From assembly GCF_030693405.1 (NCBI RefSeq), contig NZ_JAUYAW010000004.1:1-33435 (forward strand): a DNA stretch of 33,435 bases, read 5' to 3'. Positions 7,985-15,467 of the stretch are shown here, one piece after another; position 1 is the first letter of the stretch; each line of letters begins with the position of its first letter. The stretch is from Phenylobacterium sp. GTDB lineage: Bacteria > Pseudomonadota > Alphaproteobacteria > Caulobacterales > Caulobacteraceae. Under the pieces are notes generated by a model. It made no database searches and had not been told where the DNA came from. It saw only the letters and a program-made list of their open reading frames with translations. A program made the position numbers and the translations under genes.

Positions 7985-8081
7985 CGGTACTCCCAAGGCC
8001 GCGGAGCTTGGCCCGCCGCCCCGGCGAAGTAAACAAAGCCGAAGCTTGGCCCGTGACACGGGGTCCAACTTGGGTCATGAT

Positions 8082-8098
8082 TTGCGAATAATTCGCAA
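8082..8098. promoter_or_regulatory. Perfect 17-bp palindrome, probable operator
   Basis: TTGCGAAT-A-ATTCGCAA is a perfect 8-1-8 inverted repeat and is strikingly AT-richer than its surroundings. It lies 18 bp before the PPOX-gene ATG and 97 bp before the divergent SCP2-gene ATG. Size and symmetry fit a dimeric repressor site (TetR, MarR or a similar family). No candidate regulator gene is next to it. Confidence 0.6.
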
Positions 8099-8116
8099 GA
8101 CCAGGAGGACACCCCC

Positions 8117-8728
8117 ATGCGTCAGCTCGCCCTGGAGGATCTCGACCAGCTCTATCGCGCGCCCGGCAAGCTGGTGCTAGACAAGGTGCTGGACCATGTG
8201 GAGCGTCATGGCCGCGCCTTCATCGCCCACTCACCGTTCTGCGTGGTGAGTTCGGCCGGCCCCGATGGCGCGGTGGATGTGTCGCCCCGGGGCGGTGAAC
8301 CCGGCTTCGTCCATGTGAGCGAGGACGGCAGGACCCTCTTCCTGCCCGACCGTCCGGGGAACAATCGCCTCGACACCCTGCGCAACCTGCTGGCCGGGAC
8401 CGGCAAGGTCGGGCTGATGTTCATGATCCCCGGCTTTGACGACGTCTATCGCGTCAATGGTCAGGCCAGCGCCACCGACGACGAGGCCCTGCTGGCCCAG
8501 TTCGAAGAGTTCGGGCGCCTGCCCCGCCTGGTGATGATGATCGCCGTGGAGCAGACCTTCGTCCACTGCCCGAAGGCCATCATGCGCGGCCGGCTCTGGG
8601 ACCCCGAGGTGCGCCTGGACCGCAGCGTCCTGCCCAGCGGGGCGGAGATGATCTCCGACCAGCTGAACCTCGGCAGACTGCCTGTGACCAATGAGCAGAT
8701 CATCGACAGCTACCGCCAGCAGCTGTGA
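8117..8728 (+). CDS. PPOX-class FMN flavoprotein (MSMEG_1061-like)
   Basis: This 203-residue protein belongs to the pyridoxamine 5'-phosphate oxidase-like split-barrel family, in the subgroup often named MSMEG_1061. Recognisable blocks are SPFCVVSSAGPDGAVDVSPRGG, LFLPDRPGNNRLDTLRNLL, VGLMFMIPGFDDVYRVNG and QTFVHCPKAIMRGRLWDP. Members bind FMN or F420 and have reductase-like roles, but the physiological substrate is not known. AGGAGGA is placed about 8 nt before the ATG. The 17-bp palindrome directly upstream suggests tight control. Its stop is 6 bp from the end of the convergent methyltransferase-like gene. Confidence 0.88.
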   Translation: MRQLALEDLDQLYRAPGKLVLDKVLDHVERHGRAFIAHSPFCVVSSAGPDGAVDVSPRGGEPGFVHVSEDGRTLFLPDRPGNNRLDTLRNLLAGTGKVGLMFMIPGFDDVYRVNGQASATDDEALLAQFEEFGRLPRLVMMIAVEQTFVHCPKAIMRGRLWDPEVRLDRSVLPSGAEMISDQLNLGRLPVTNEQIIDSYRQQL

Positions 8729-8734
8729 GCCGCC

Positions 8735-9613
8735 TCAGGTAGGCTTGATGAACCGCAGGGTCATTCGGTCGCTCTCGCCGATGGCCTCATAGGGACTGCT
8801 GTCGAAGGTTGGATCGGCCGGCTGGCCCCTGGCGGACGTGCGGCGCACCGGCGGCAGGGTCCAGACCCCGAACGGGTGGTCCTTGGTGTCGCGCGGGTTG
8901 GCGTTGATCTCGCTGGCCTGGTCGAGGATGAACCCGGCCTCCTGGGCCAAACGGATCACATAGGCCTGTTCCACATAGCCGTTGGCGGCGGTCGGGTCCT
9001 GCACCCCGCCGGGATTGGCCCGATGCTCCACCACACCGAACACGCCCCCGGGCTTCAGGGCGGCGAAGGCGTCGGCGAAGGCCTTGTCGACAATGCCCGC
9101 CGCCATCCAGTTGTGGACATTGCGGGCGGTCAGCACCAGGTCGGCCGAGCCCGCCGGCGCCATGGGCCCGCTGGTGGCGCCAAAAGCGGTGATCTCCACA
9201 TCGCCATAGAGCCGGGGCTTGGCCCGCAGCTTCTGGCGATAGGCCTCCACCACCTCGATGGCGATGGGGTCGTTCGGCTGCAGGTTGGCCGCGTAAAGCT
9301 TGCCGCCCGAGGCGGCCAGGAAGGGCGCGAGGATGTCGGTGTACCAGCCGGCGCCCGGCCAGATCTCCACCACGGTCATCCCGGGCTTGAGACCGAAGAA
9401 GCCCAGGGTCTCCACCGGATGGCGCCAGACGTCACGGGCCTTGTCCTGCGCCTCCCGCCAGTCGCCGGCCACCGCCTCTTCCAGGGTCATGGCCGAGGCC
9501 GGGGCCGCCGGAGCGGCCTCATCCGCGCGATTGCAGCCGGTCAGGGCCGCCGCCCCGCCGGCCGCAAGGCCGGAGAGCAGCAGGCCCCGCCGGGTCAGTC
9601 TCGACAGTCCCAC
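8735..9613 (-). CDS. Exported class I methyltransferase-like lipoprotein
   Basis: This is a predicted SAM-dependent methyltransferase-fold protein of the COG4798 type (292 residues). The N-terminus has a twin-arginine motif (LTRRGLLL, residues 6-13) and a lipobox with C27 (LTGC), so a Tat-exported lipoprotein is predicted. Motif I is VVEIWPGAGWYTDIL. A second conserved block is DLVLTARNVHNW, and the C-terminal signature is DTKDHPFGVWTLPPVR. The start is GTG, 3 nt after the stop of the upstream paralogue, so the two are in one operon. The substrate is unknown. An extracytoplasmic methyltransferase would lack an obvious SAM supply, so the fold may serve another purpose. Confidence 0.82.
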   Translation of the reverse strand: MGLSRLTRRGLLLSGLAAGGAAALTGCNRADEAAPAAPASAMTLEEAVAGDWREAQDKARDVWRHPVETLGFFGLKPGMTVVEIWPGAGWYTDILAPFLAASGGKLYAANLQPNDPIAIEVVEAYRQKLRAKPRLYGDVEITAFGATSGPMAPAGSADLVLTARNVHNWMAAGIVDKAFADAFAALKPGGVFGVVEHRANPGGVQDPTAANGYVEQAYVIRLAQEAGFILDQASEINANPRDTKDHPFGVWTLPPVRRTSARGQPADPTFDSSPYEAIGESDRMTLRFIKPT

Positions 9614-9616
9614 GGA

Positions 9617-10462
<846 letters not shown>

Positions 10463-10511
10463 GGTCTGGAGCTCCGGCAAGTCGTTGAGGCGGTGACCCT
10501 AGAGCCTGATG

Positions 10512-10535
10512 CGATCAGACGGAACCGTCTGATCG
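10512..10535. repeat. 24-bp perfect intergenic palindrome
   Basis: The sequence has perfect 11-bp arms (CGATCAGACGG and CCGTCTGATCG) around an AA centre. It is embedded in a longer GAGCCTGATG...TTGAATCACG context of the kind seen in dispersed intergenic palindromes of alphaproteobacteria. It lies about 50 bp before the start of the exported methyltransferase-like gene. It could be a mobile palindromic repeat, a protein-binding site or a leader hairpin. I see no second copy in the window. Confidence 0.7.
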
Positions 10536-10599
10536 TTGAATCACGCCCCACCCCGTCAAGTCTTGCGCGCAGGCGCCGAGGGTTGGCGGCGAACAAGGT

Positions 10600-10627
10600 C
10601 TTGAAACCCGTGGTCTCAACCCTAAAT
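10600..10627 (+). promoter_or_regulatory. Sigma-32-like heat-shock promoter of hsp20
   Basis: CTTGAAA (10600-10606), a 13-nt spacer and CCCTAAAT (10620-10627) are close to the RpoH consensus CTTGAAA-N11-16-CCCCATNT. Transcription would begin near 10634 and give a leader of about 100 nt containing the ROSE-type structure. Confidence 0.6.
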
Positions 10628-10639
10628 CCTGATCGAAGG

Positions 10640-10740
10640 CGCTGGATGTCCGGGCCTTCCGACCGCTGACGAGGCCACAATGGCTCGCCTCAGGTCGACA
10701 ACCGCAACCTTGCTTAGACAAGAAGGATGTGACGCACATG
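10640..10740 (+). promoter_or_regulatory. ROSE-type RNA thermometer in the hsp20 leader
   Basis: The leader ends in a hairpin that hides the ribosome-binding site. CCUU (10708-10711) pairs with the AAGG of the Shine-Dalgarno (10723-10726), G10712 is bulged out, CUU (10713-10715) pairs with AAG (10720-10722), and the loop is AGAC. A UUGCU facing the Shine-Dalgarno with a bulged G is the hallmark of ROSE elements, which melt on heat shock and let translation start. Upstream, CGACC/GGTCG (10660-10664 with 10693-10697) encloses GAGGC/GCCTC (10671-10675 with 10687-10691), giving the stable 5' hairpin also typical of ROSE leaders. Confidence 0.75.
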
Positions 10741-11196
10741 CGTACCCTCGACTTTTCTCCCCTGTACCGCTCCGTCGTCGGTTTCGACCGTCTGGCTGGC
10801 CTGCTTGAGACCGCTGCGGCCGACGCCGCTTCTGGCTATCCCCCCTACAATATCGAACGCACGGGCGAGAACGCCTACCGGATCGAGATCGCCGTCGCCG
10901 GCTTCCGCGCCGACGAGCTGGCCATCGAGGTCAAGGAGAACCTCCTCACCGTGCAGGGTCGCAAGGCCGCCAATGAAGAGGCCCGCAGCTTCCTGCACCG
11001 CGGCCTGGCCGAGCGCGATTTCGAGCGCCGGTTCCAGCTGGCCGATTATGTGGTGGTGAGCGAGGCGGCCCTGGCTGACGGCCTGCTGTCGATCTCGCTG
11101 CGCCGTGAACTGCCGGAGGCGCTGAAGCCGCGCCAGATCCAGATCACCACCGGGGCCTCTGGCGCCAACCTGATCGAAGGCCAACAAGCCGCCTAA
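10738..11196 (+). CDS. Small heat-shock protein, Hsp20/IbpA type
   Basis: This 152-residue alpha-crystallin-domain chaperone binds unfolding proteins during stress and holds them for Hsp70/ClpB. The N-terminus (MRTLDFSPLYRSVVGFDRL) is the usual IbpA-like start. The alpha-crystallin domain runs from about YNIERTGENAYRIEIAVAGF to SISLRRELPE. The conserved ..GLL.ISL core and a PRQIQI tail, whose I-x-I motif docks subunits, are present. An in-frame GTG at 10729 is too close to the AGAAGG site, so ATG at 10738 is preferred. Control is predicted at transcription (sigma-32-like promoter) and translation (ROSE thermometer). A strong terminator follows. Confidence 0.95.
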   Translation: MRTLDFSPLYRSVVGFDRLAGLLETAAADAASGYPPYNIERTGENAYRIEIAVAGFRADELAIEVKENLLTVQGRKAANEEARSFLHRGLAERDFERRFQLADYVVVSEAALADGLLSISLRRELPEALKPRQIQITTGASGANLIEGQQAA

Positions 11197-11221
11197 GGCT
11201 TAGGGCCTTATCCAAGCTGTC

Positions 11222-11253
11222 GGGGGCGGTGCGGTGACGCGCCGCCCCCTTTT
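11222..11253 (+). terminator. Rho-independent terminator of hsp20
   Basis: GGGGGCGG (11222-11229) pairs with CCGCCCCC (11242-11249). The inner TGCG/CGCG pairs extend the stem to 12 bp, and a GTGA (GNRA) loop closes it. TTTT follows. It lies 25 bp after the hsp20 stop and just before the end of the convergent pentapeptide gene. Confidence 0.85.
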
Positions 11254-11264
11254 CGTGGGTGTCT

Positions 11265-12527
11265 TCAGCTTCCGGGAGGTTCAAGGCCGAGGGCGAGCGT
11301 CATGTCGGCGCCGCGCAGGCTCGCCCCGCGCATCATGGCCCCGGCGAAATTGCAGCCGCGCACGTCGGCTTCGTCGAGGATGGCGCCCGTCAGGTCGGCG
11401 CCCTGGGCCTTCACATAGCGCAGCTTGGCATGGTGCAGGTCGCCGCGATTGACCCGATCGGCGCTGAGCGGCAGCGGGCCAAGGATGGCTTCGCGCAGGT
11501 CAGCCTTGGTCAGCTTGGCGCCGGCGAGCTTGGCGCCGCGCAGGTCCGCGCCGCGCAGGCAGATGCCGCGCATGTCGGCGTTTTCCAGATTGGCGCCCTG
11601 GAGGTGCACCCCTGACAGGTCCATGCCCACCAGGATCGCCCCGCGGGCGCTCATCACCGACAGGCGAAGGCCGCGAAGCCGTTGGTCGAGGGGACGAAGG
11701 TCGAGGCCATCGAGGTTGGCGGGCTTGCCCTCCTTGCCGCCGGTCTTGCACCAGGTCTGGTTGGCCATGGCCCGGCCGTGGAGCTCTTCAGCCATGTCGA
11801 TGGCCGCCTGGTCGGGGGCCGAAAGACAGCCGTCCATATTGGCGCCTGAGATGCGGGCGGTGCGGATTTCGACGCCGGTCAGAACCGCATCCACCAGACG
11901 CGCGCCCTCCAGATTGGCGCCGGAGACATCGGCCCAGTCCATGATGGCGCCTTCAAGATTGGCGTCCTTCAGATTGGCCCGGTTCAGCTTGGCGCCGCGC
12001 ATGGAGCAGTCGGTGAAGTCGGTGGCGAAGGCCGAGACGTCCTCCATCTGGGAGCCGTCCAGATTGGCGCCGCTGAGCTTGGCGTGATCGAGTTCGCCGC
12101 TGCGCTGGTGGTGAATGAGGGAGGTGAGCCCCTTGGACGGATGGGGCATGGCCACCTGACCGACCCGGAAGTCGGCCTGGGTGAGGTCAGCCTCGCTGAG
12201 ATCGGCCCCGCGAAGGCAGGCGCCGCGGAGATCGGCCCGGGTGAGGTTGGCGCGCCGCAGGTCGGCCTTGCGCAGGTCGCAGCCGAACAGATTGGCCCGC
12301 GACAGGTCGGCGCCCACCAGATTGGCGCTGTCGAAGATGGAGGACGAGAGGTCTGCGTCCTGAAGATTGCGGCCGGCCAGATTCACGCCAGTGAAGTCGA
12401 TGAACCGCATCGCCGCCAGCTTGCCCCCCGGGCGACCGCTGACGAAGCGCTCGTGGGCTGTGAGGATCATCTCGATCTCGCCGCGGGAGAGTTTCCGGCG
12501 GCCTGAAAGAGCGATGGCGGCTGACAC
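11265..12527 (-). CDS. Pentapeptide-repeat protein, copy A
   Basis: This 420-residue protein is built mainly of A(D/N)LXX pentapeptide repeats that fold into a right-handed quadrilateral beta-helix. The repeats form two blocks (about 42-230 and 290-415), separated by a non-repeat segment with TWCKTGGKEGKPANLDGLDLR. The N-terminal about 40 residues are helical and end in SGRPGG. There is no signal peptide, so it is probably cytosolic. The start is GTG with AGGAG about 8 nt upstream. It has the same length, order of parts and central W-C-x-TGG-x-EG motif as the next gene. The biochemical role is unknown; some pentapeptide proteins mimic DNA and bind gyrase, but nothing here shows that. Confidence 0.9.
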   Translation of the reverse strand: MSAAIALSGRRKLSRGEIEMILTAHERFVSGRPGGKLAAMRFIDFTGVNLAGRNLQDADLSSSIFDSANLVGADLSRANLFGCDLRKADLRRANLTRADLRGACLRGADLSEADLTQADFRVGQVAMPHPSKGLTSLIHHQRSGELDHAKLSGANLDGSQMEDVSAFATDFTDCSMRGAKLNRANLKDANLEGAIMDWADVSGANLEGARLVDAVLTGVEIRTARISGANMDGCLSAPDQAAIDMAEELHGRAMANQTWCKTGGKEGKPANLDGLDLRPLDQRLRGLRLSVMSARGAILVGMDLSGVHLQGANLENADMRGICLRGADLRGAKLAGAKLTKADLREAILGPLPLSADRVNRGDLHHAKLRYVKAQGADLTGAILDEADVRGCNFAGAMMRGASLRGADMTLALGLEPPGS

Positions 12528-12541
12528 GGGGACGCTCCTGG

Positions 12542-12577
12542 CTGTTCTGCGACCCGCGACTCTTAGACGCAGAACAG
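12542..12577. promoter_or_regulatory. 10-bp inverted repeat between pentapeptide genes
   Basis: CTGTTCTGCG and CGCAGAACAG form perfect 10-bp arms around a 16-bp spacer. In the direction of transcription (minus strand) the second arm lies directly before the AGGAG of copy A, so it could be an operator or a leader hairpin. No T-run follows, so a terminator is unlikely. Confidence 0.55.
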
Positions 12578-12606
12578 AGACTCAAGGGTTAAGAGACCGA
12601 CGATAT

Positions 12607-13869
12607 CTAAATGATGTCCGACAGGCCTCGGGCGCCGGTGCGGCGGGCCCCGCTGATATCCACCTGCTTGAGCTGAGCGCCTGTAAAATTGGCCCGGGAC
12701 AGGTCGGCGTCCTGCAGGATGGCCTGACGCAGATCGGCCCGGGCGCAGTCTGTATTCTTTAGCTTGGCGCCGGTCAGGTTGCAGGGCAGCAGACGATTGG
12801 ACCCGATCAGCAGGGGTCCCATCTGGGCGTCCCGCAGATCGGCGCCCGACAGCTTAGCGTTAATCAGCCGCGCGCCGCGCAGATCGGCCCGGCGCAGATT
12901 GCAGGCCCGCAGGTCCGCCCCGTCGAGCTGCGCCCCCTGGAGCTGCACCCCCTCCATGTCGAGGCCGTAGAAGACCGCGCCCTTGGCCGACAGGGCGGTC
13001 AGGTTGAAGCCACGGATCGTCTCCAGCGCCCGCAGGTCGGCGCCGTCGAACACCGAGGGACTGCCCTCGCCGCCGCCGGTCTCGCACCAGCGGGCGTGCT
13101 CGCGGATCATGGTCTTGTAGGGCAGGTCAGACACCGCGAGACCGGAGGGCGCATCGGTGAGCACGCCTTCCATCTCAGCCTTGCTGACGTTCCAGGAATA
13201 GGTCTTGGCGCCCACCAGGATGGCGTCGCGCAGGTCCGCGCCGGCGAGGTCGGCGCCCGAAAGGTCGGCGCCCTGCATGTTGGCGCCGGACAGGTTGGCC
13301 TGTTTCAGGTTGGCCCGGACAAGCTTGGCGTCCTTGAGGATGGCGTCGGAGAAGTCGGCGCGGGCGGCCATGACGCCCGAGAGGCGCGAGCGCTCCAGAT
13401 TGGCGCCGGCCAGGACCGCGCCCTGCACTTCGCCGGGACGAGCCAGGTGTTCAAGGATCCGCAGGCCCTTGTCCCGGTCGGCCGCGGCGATGGAGCCTTC
13501 GCGCAGGTCGGCTTCGAACAGATCGGCGGCGGTGAGGTTGGCGCCCCGCAGGCAGGCGCCGCGGAGGTCGGCCCGGCGCAGGGAGGCCTCGGTGAGGTTG
13601 GCGTTCTGCATGTCGCAGCCGAACAGATTGGCGTTGTCCAGCTTGACGCCCTGCATCTGGCATTCGTTCAGGCAGGCGCCGGTGAAGTCGGCGTCGGACA
13701 GGTTGCGCCCCCGCAGGTCGAGGCCCGTGAGATCCTTCCAGGCGAAGACCGCCCGGGCGCCGCCGGGACGGGAGGTCCACAAGCGGTCATGCCGAGCGCA
13801 CACCGCATCGACCTCGGCCTGGGTCAGGCGCCGGAGTTCGGGGATCGAGGCGGGTCGGGGGGACAACAT
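12607..13869 (-). CDS. Pentapeptide-repeat protein, copy B
   Basis: This is a second 420-residue pentapeptide-repeat protein with the architecture of copy A. It has an N-terminal helical segment ending in TSRPGG, a first repeat block (about 47-225), a non-repeat link with ARWCETGGGEGSPSVFDGADLR, and a second block to the C-terminus. The exact match in length and the shared WC-E/K-TGG-x-EG link point to tandem duplication followed by divergence. It lies 79 bp upstream of copy A on the same strand, and the two may be cotranscribed or separately controlled. No ribosome-binding site of good quality is seen before the ATG. The function is unknown. Confidence 0.9.
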   Translation of the reverse strand: MLSPRPASIPELRRLTQAEVDAVCARHDRLWTSRPGGARAVFAWKDLTGLDLRGRNLSDADFTGACLNECQMQGVKLDNANLFGCDMQNANLTEASLRRADLRGACLRGANLTAADLFEADLREGSIAAADRDKGLRILEHLARPGEVQGAVLAGANLERSRLSGVMAARADFSDAILKDAKLVRANLKQANLSGANMQGADLSGADLAGADLRDAILVGAKTYSWNVSKAEMEGVLTDAPSGLAVSDLPYKTMIREHARWCETGGGEGSPSVFDGADLRALETIRGFNLTALSAKGAVFYGLDMEGVQLQGAQLDGADLRACNLRRADLRGARLINAKLSGADLRDAQMGPLLIGSNRLLPCNLTGAKLKNTDCARADLRQAILQDADLSRANFTGAQLKQVDISGARRTGARGLSDII

Positions 13870-13934
13870 CAGGCGCCACTAGGAAGGGGAGCCCTCACGC
13901 TAACGAGGCAAGATTAACGAGGCCCTTCCGACGC

Positions 13935-14390
13935 TTAATCCCCGGAGGGGCGGGCGGGCGGCGGCGTGTAGGCGTGATAGAGGGCCTGAGCCTCCTCGGC
14001 GAGGAGGCCAAGGCGGACCGTCAGGCCCGCCGCGGCGAGACGGGCCAGACCCTGGCCGTCGGCATAGGGGGAGGCGTCCTGGCAGGCGACGACCACCTCG
14101 GCCACACCGGCCTGCGCCAGCCGGGTCGCACAGGCGGGCGCGCCGGAGGACCGGGCGCCGCAGGGCTCGAGCGTCACATAGGCCACGGCCCCCTGGGCGG
14201 CAGGCCCGGCGGCGAGAAGCGCGATCTCCTCTGCATGGGGACGGCCGCCGATCCCGGTCGCCCCCTCCCCCACCACCGCGCCGTCCCGGACGATGACGCA
14301 ACCCACCGAGGGGTTCTCCGCCGTCCGGCCAAGGTTGGGGCGCGCCAGGGCGATGGCCCGGCGCATGTGGGTCTGGTCGGCTTCGGTCAC
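13935..14390 (-). CDS. Stand-alone RibD-like deaminase
   Basis: This 151-residue zinc-dependent deaminase-fold protein resembles the N-terminal domain of RibD (diaminohydroxyphosphoribosylaminopyrimidine deaminase, riboflavin synthesis). Visible parts are M.RAI.LAR...[12 protein letters not shown], the zinc and catalytic motif HAEEIAL, the zinc pair in [14 protein letters not shown], and [19 protein letters not shown]. The RibD reductase domain is missing, since the protein ends shortly after the deaminase core. The PC-x9-C spacing is one residue longer than the usual RibD form. The GTG start overlaps the gpmA stop (GTGA), so translation is coupled. It may work with a separate reductase or act on another nucleotide. 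Confidence 0.82.
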   Translation of the reverse strand: MTEADQTHMRRAIALARPNLGRTAENPSVGCVIVRDGAVVGEGATGIGGRPHAEEIALLAAGPAAQGAVAYVTLEPCGARSSGAPACATRLAQAGVAEVVVACQDASPYADGQGLARLAAAGLTVRLGLLAEEAQALYHAYTPPPARPSGD

Positions 14391-15100
14391 GGAACCTGCG
14401 GCAGGGCCTGGGCGCGGCCCTCGTCGAGATAGCGGGCCGCCACCGGAGTCAGGCTGTCGGAGAGCTGGATCAGCAGCGGATTGCCGGTGGGGATCTCCAC
14501 ATCGATGATCGACTCGTCGTCGAGCTGGAACAGCAGCTTGACGATGGCCCGCAGGGAATTGCCGTGGGCGGCCACCAGCAGGGTCTCGCCGGCCTTCAGC
14601 CGAGGCGCGATCTCGCCCTCCCAATAGGGCTGCACCCGATCGAGGGTGGTCTTGAGGCTTTCGGTGTCGGGCAGGACCGCGCCGGCATAGCGGCGGTCGC
14701 CGGCGAAATCGAATTCACTGTCATGGCTGAGCGGCGGCGGCGGCACGTCATAGGACCGGCGCCAGACCTTCACCTGGTCATCCCCATGCTTGGCGGCGGT
14801 CTCGGCCTTGTTGAGACCGGTCAGGCCGCCATAGTGGCGCTCGTTGAGCCGCCAGTCCTTGACCTCCGGGACAAAGGCCTGGCCCGCGGCGGCGAGCGCC
14901 AGCCAGCTGGTGCGGATCGCCCGGGTGAGCACCGAGGTATAGACCCGGTCGAACTGCACGCCGGCGGCCTTGATCAGCTCCCCGCCCTTGGTCGCCTGGG
15001 CCTCGCCCTCTGCGGTCAGGTCGACATCCACCCAGCCCGTGAAGCGGTTTTCCAGGTTCCAGCGGCTCTGGCCGTGGCGAAGCAGGACAAGGGTCGGCAT
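14387..15100 (-). CDS. gpmA: 2,3-bisphosphoglycerate-dependent phosphoglycerate mutase
   Basis: GpmA interconverts 3- and 2-phosphoglycerate in glycolysis and gluconeogenesis, in the cytosol. The 237-residue protein has the phosphohistidine motif [10 protein letters not shown] (H9), [10 protein letters not shown], the substrate block [14 protein letters not shown] and the second catalytic His in [13 protein letters not shown]. The length is normal for the family. GGAG lies about 8 nt before the ATG. It is followed by, and overlaps by 4 bp, the RibD-like deaminase gene, so the two form an operon. Confidence 0.96.
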   Translation of the reverse strand: MPTLVLLRHGQSRWNLENRFTGWVDVDLTAEGEAQATKGGELIKAAGVQFDRVYTSVLTRAIRTSWLALAAAGQAFVPEVKDWRLNERHYGGLTGLNKAETAAKHGDDQVKVWRRSYDVPPPPLSHDSEFDFAGDRRYAGAVLPDTESLKTTLDRVQPYWEGEIAPRLKAGETLLVAAHGNSLRAIVKLLFQLDDESIIDVEIPTGNPLLIQLSDSLTPVAARYLDEGRAQALPQVP

Positions 15101-15205
15101 GGGGCATCTCCGGGGCGGCGGGGGTCGCCCGTTCGGCTAGGGCGCGGCCGCACCTCCGTCAAGGCGCGATAGCCGCCTTGGACGTGGCCGAGCGCGCGCG
15201 GAGCG

Positions 15206-15213
15206 GCTATATC
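15206..15213 (+). promoter_or_regulatory. Candidate -10 element of the kpsF operon
   Basis: GCTATATC matches the Caulobacter -10 consensus GCTANAWC at all eight positions. It is 8 nt before the ATG at 15222, so the leader would be absent or only one or two bases long. I see no good -35 at the expected distance. Confidence 0.45.
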
Positions 15214-15221
15214 GAACCGCA

Positions 15222-15467
15222 ATGCTCGATCGATTTTTCTTTCCGCTGATGGCCTTGGCCGCAGCGATGGTCATCGCCCTGGCCCTGGTCTGGCCCCAGG
15301 GCATCGGCGCCCGCTCGCCCGGCCCCTTTGGTCACACGCCCATCCAGCAGACGCCGGAGATGCAGGCGGCCATGAAGCGGCAGACCGAGGCCTCGCAGAA
15401 GCGGATCAATCAGGCCCGCGAGACCATGCGCGGCCTGCAGGCTGAAGCCGTCGCGGCCCAGCCATGA
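15222..15467 (+). CDS. Small single-pass membrane protein
   Basis: This 81-residue protein has one N-terminal membrane segment or uncleaved signal anchor (about residues 6-26, FFPLMALAAAMVIALALVWP). A polar, charged C-terminal part (about 45-75) is predicted to be helical and to face the periplasm. I do not recognise a family. Its stop overlaps the kpsF start by 4 bp (ATGA), so it is translationally coupled to kpsF and may have a role at the membrane in the same pathway, which is inference. Confidence 0.75.
   Translation: MLDRFFFPLMALAAAMVIALALVWPQGIGARSPGPFGHTPIQQTPEMQAAMKRQTEASQKRINQARETMRGLQAEAVAAQP

Noticed and set aside
11265..13869. CRISPR-like or DNA-level repeat array
   Set aside because: The repeated GGCGCC/GATTGGC patterns are 15-bp codon repeats of pentapeptide proteins, not spaced repeats with unique spacers.
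11259..13917. Plus-strand frames over the pentapeptide genes
   Set aside because: They are rich in repeated Arg, Ser, Gly and Ala because they mirror the repeats of the real minus-strand proteins.
13905..13945. CtrA-type TTAA-N7-TTAA site
   Set aside because: Two TTAA sequences are present but 17 bp apart, not 7.
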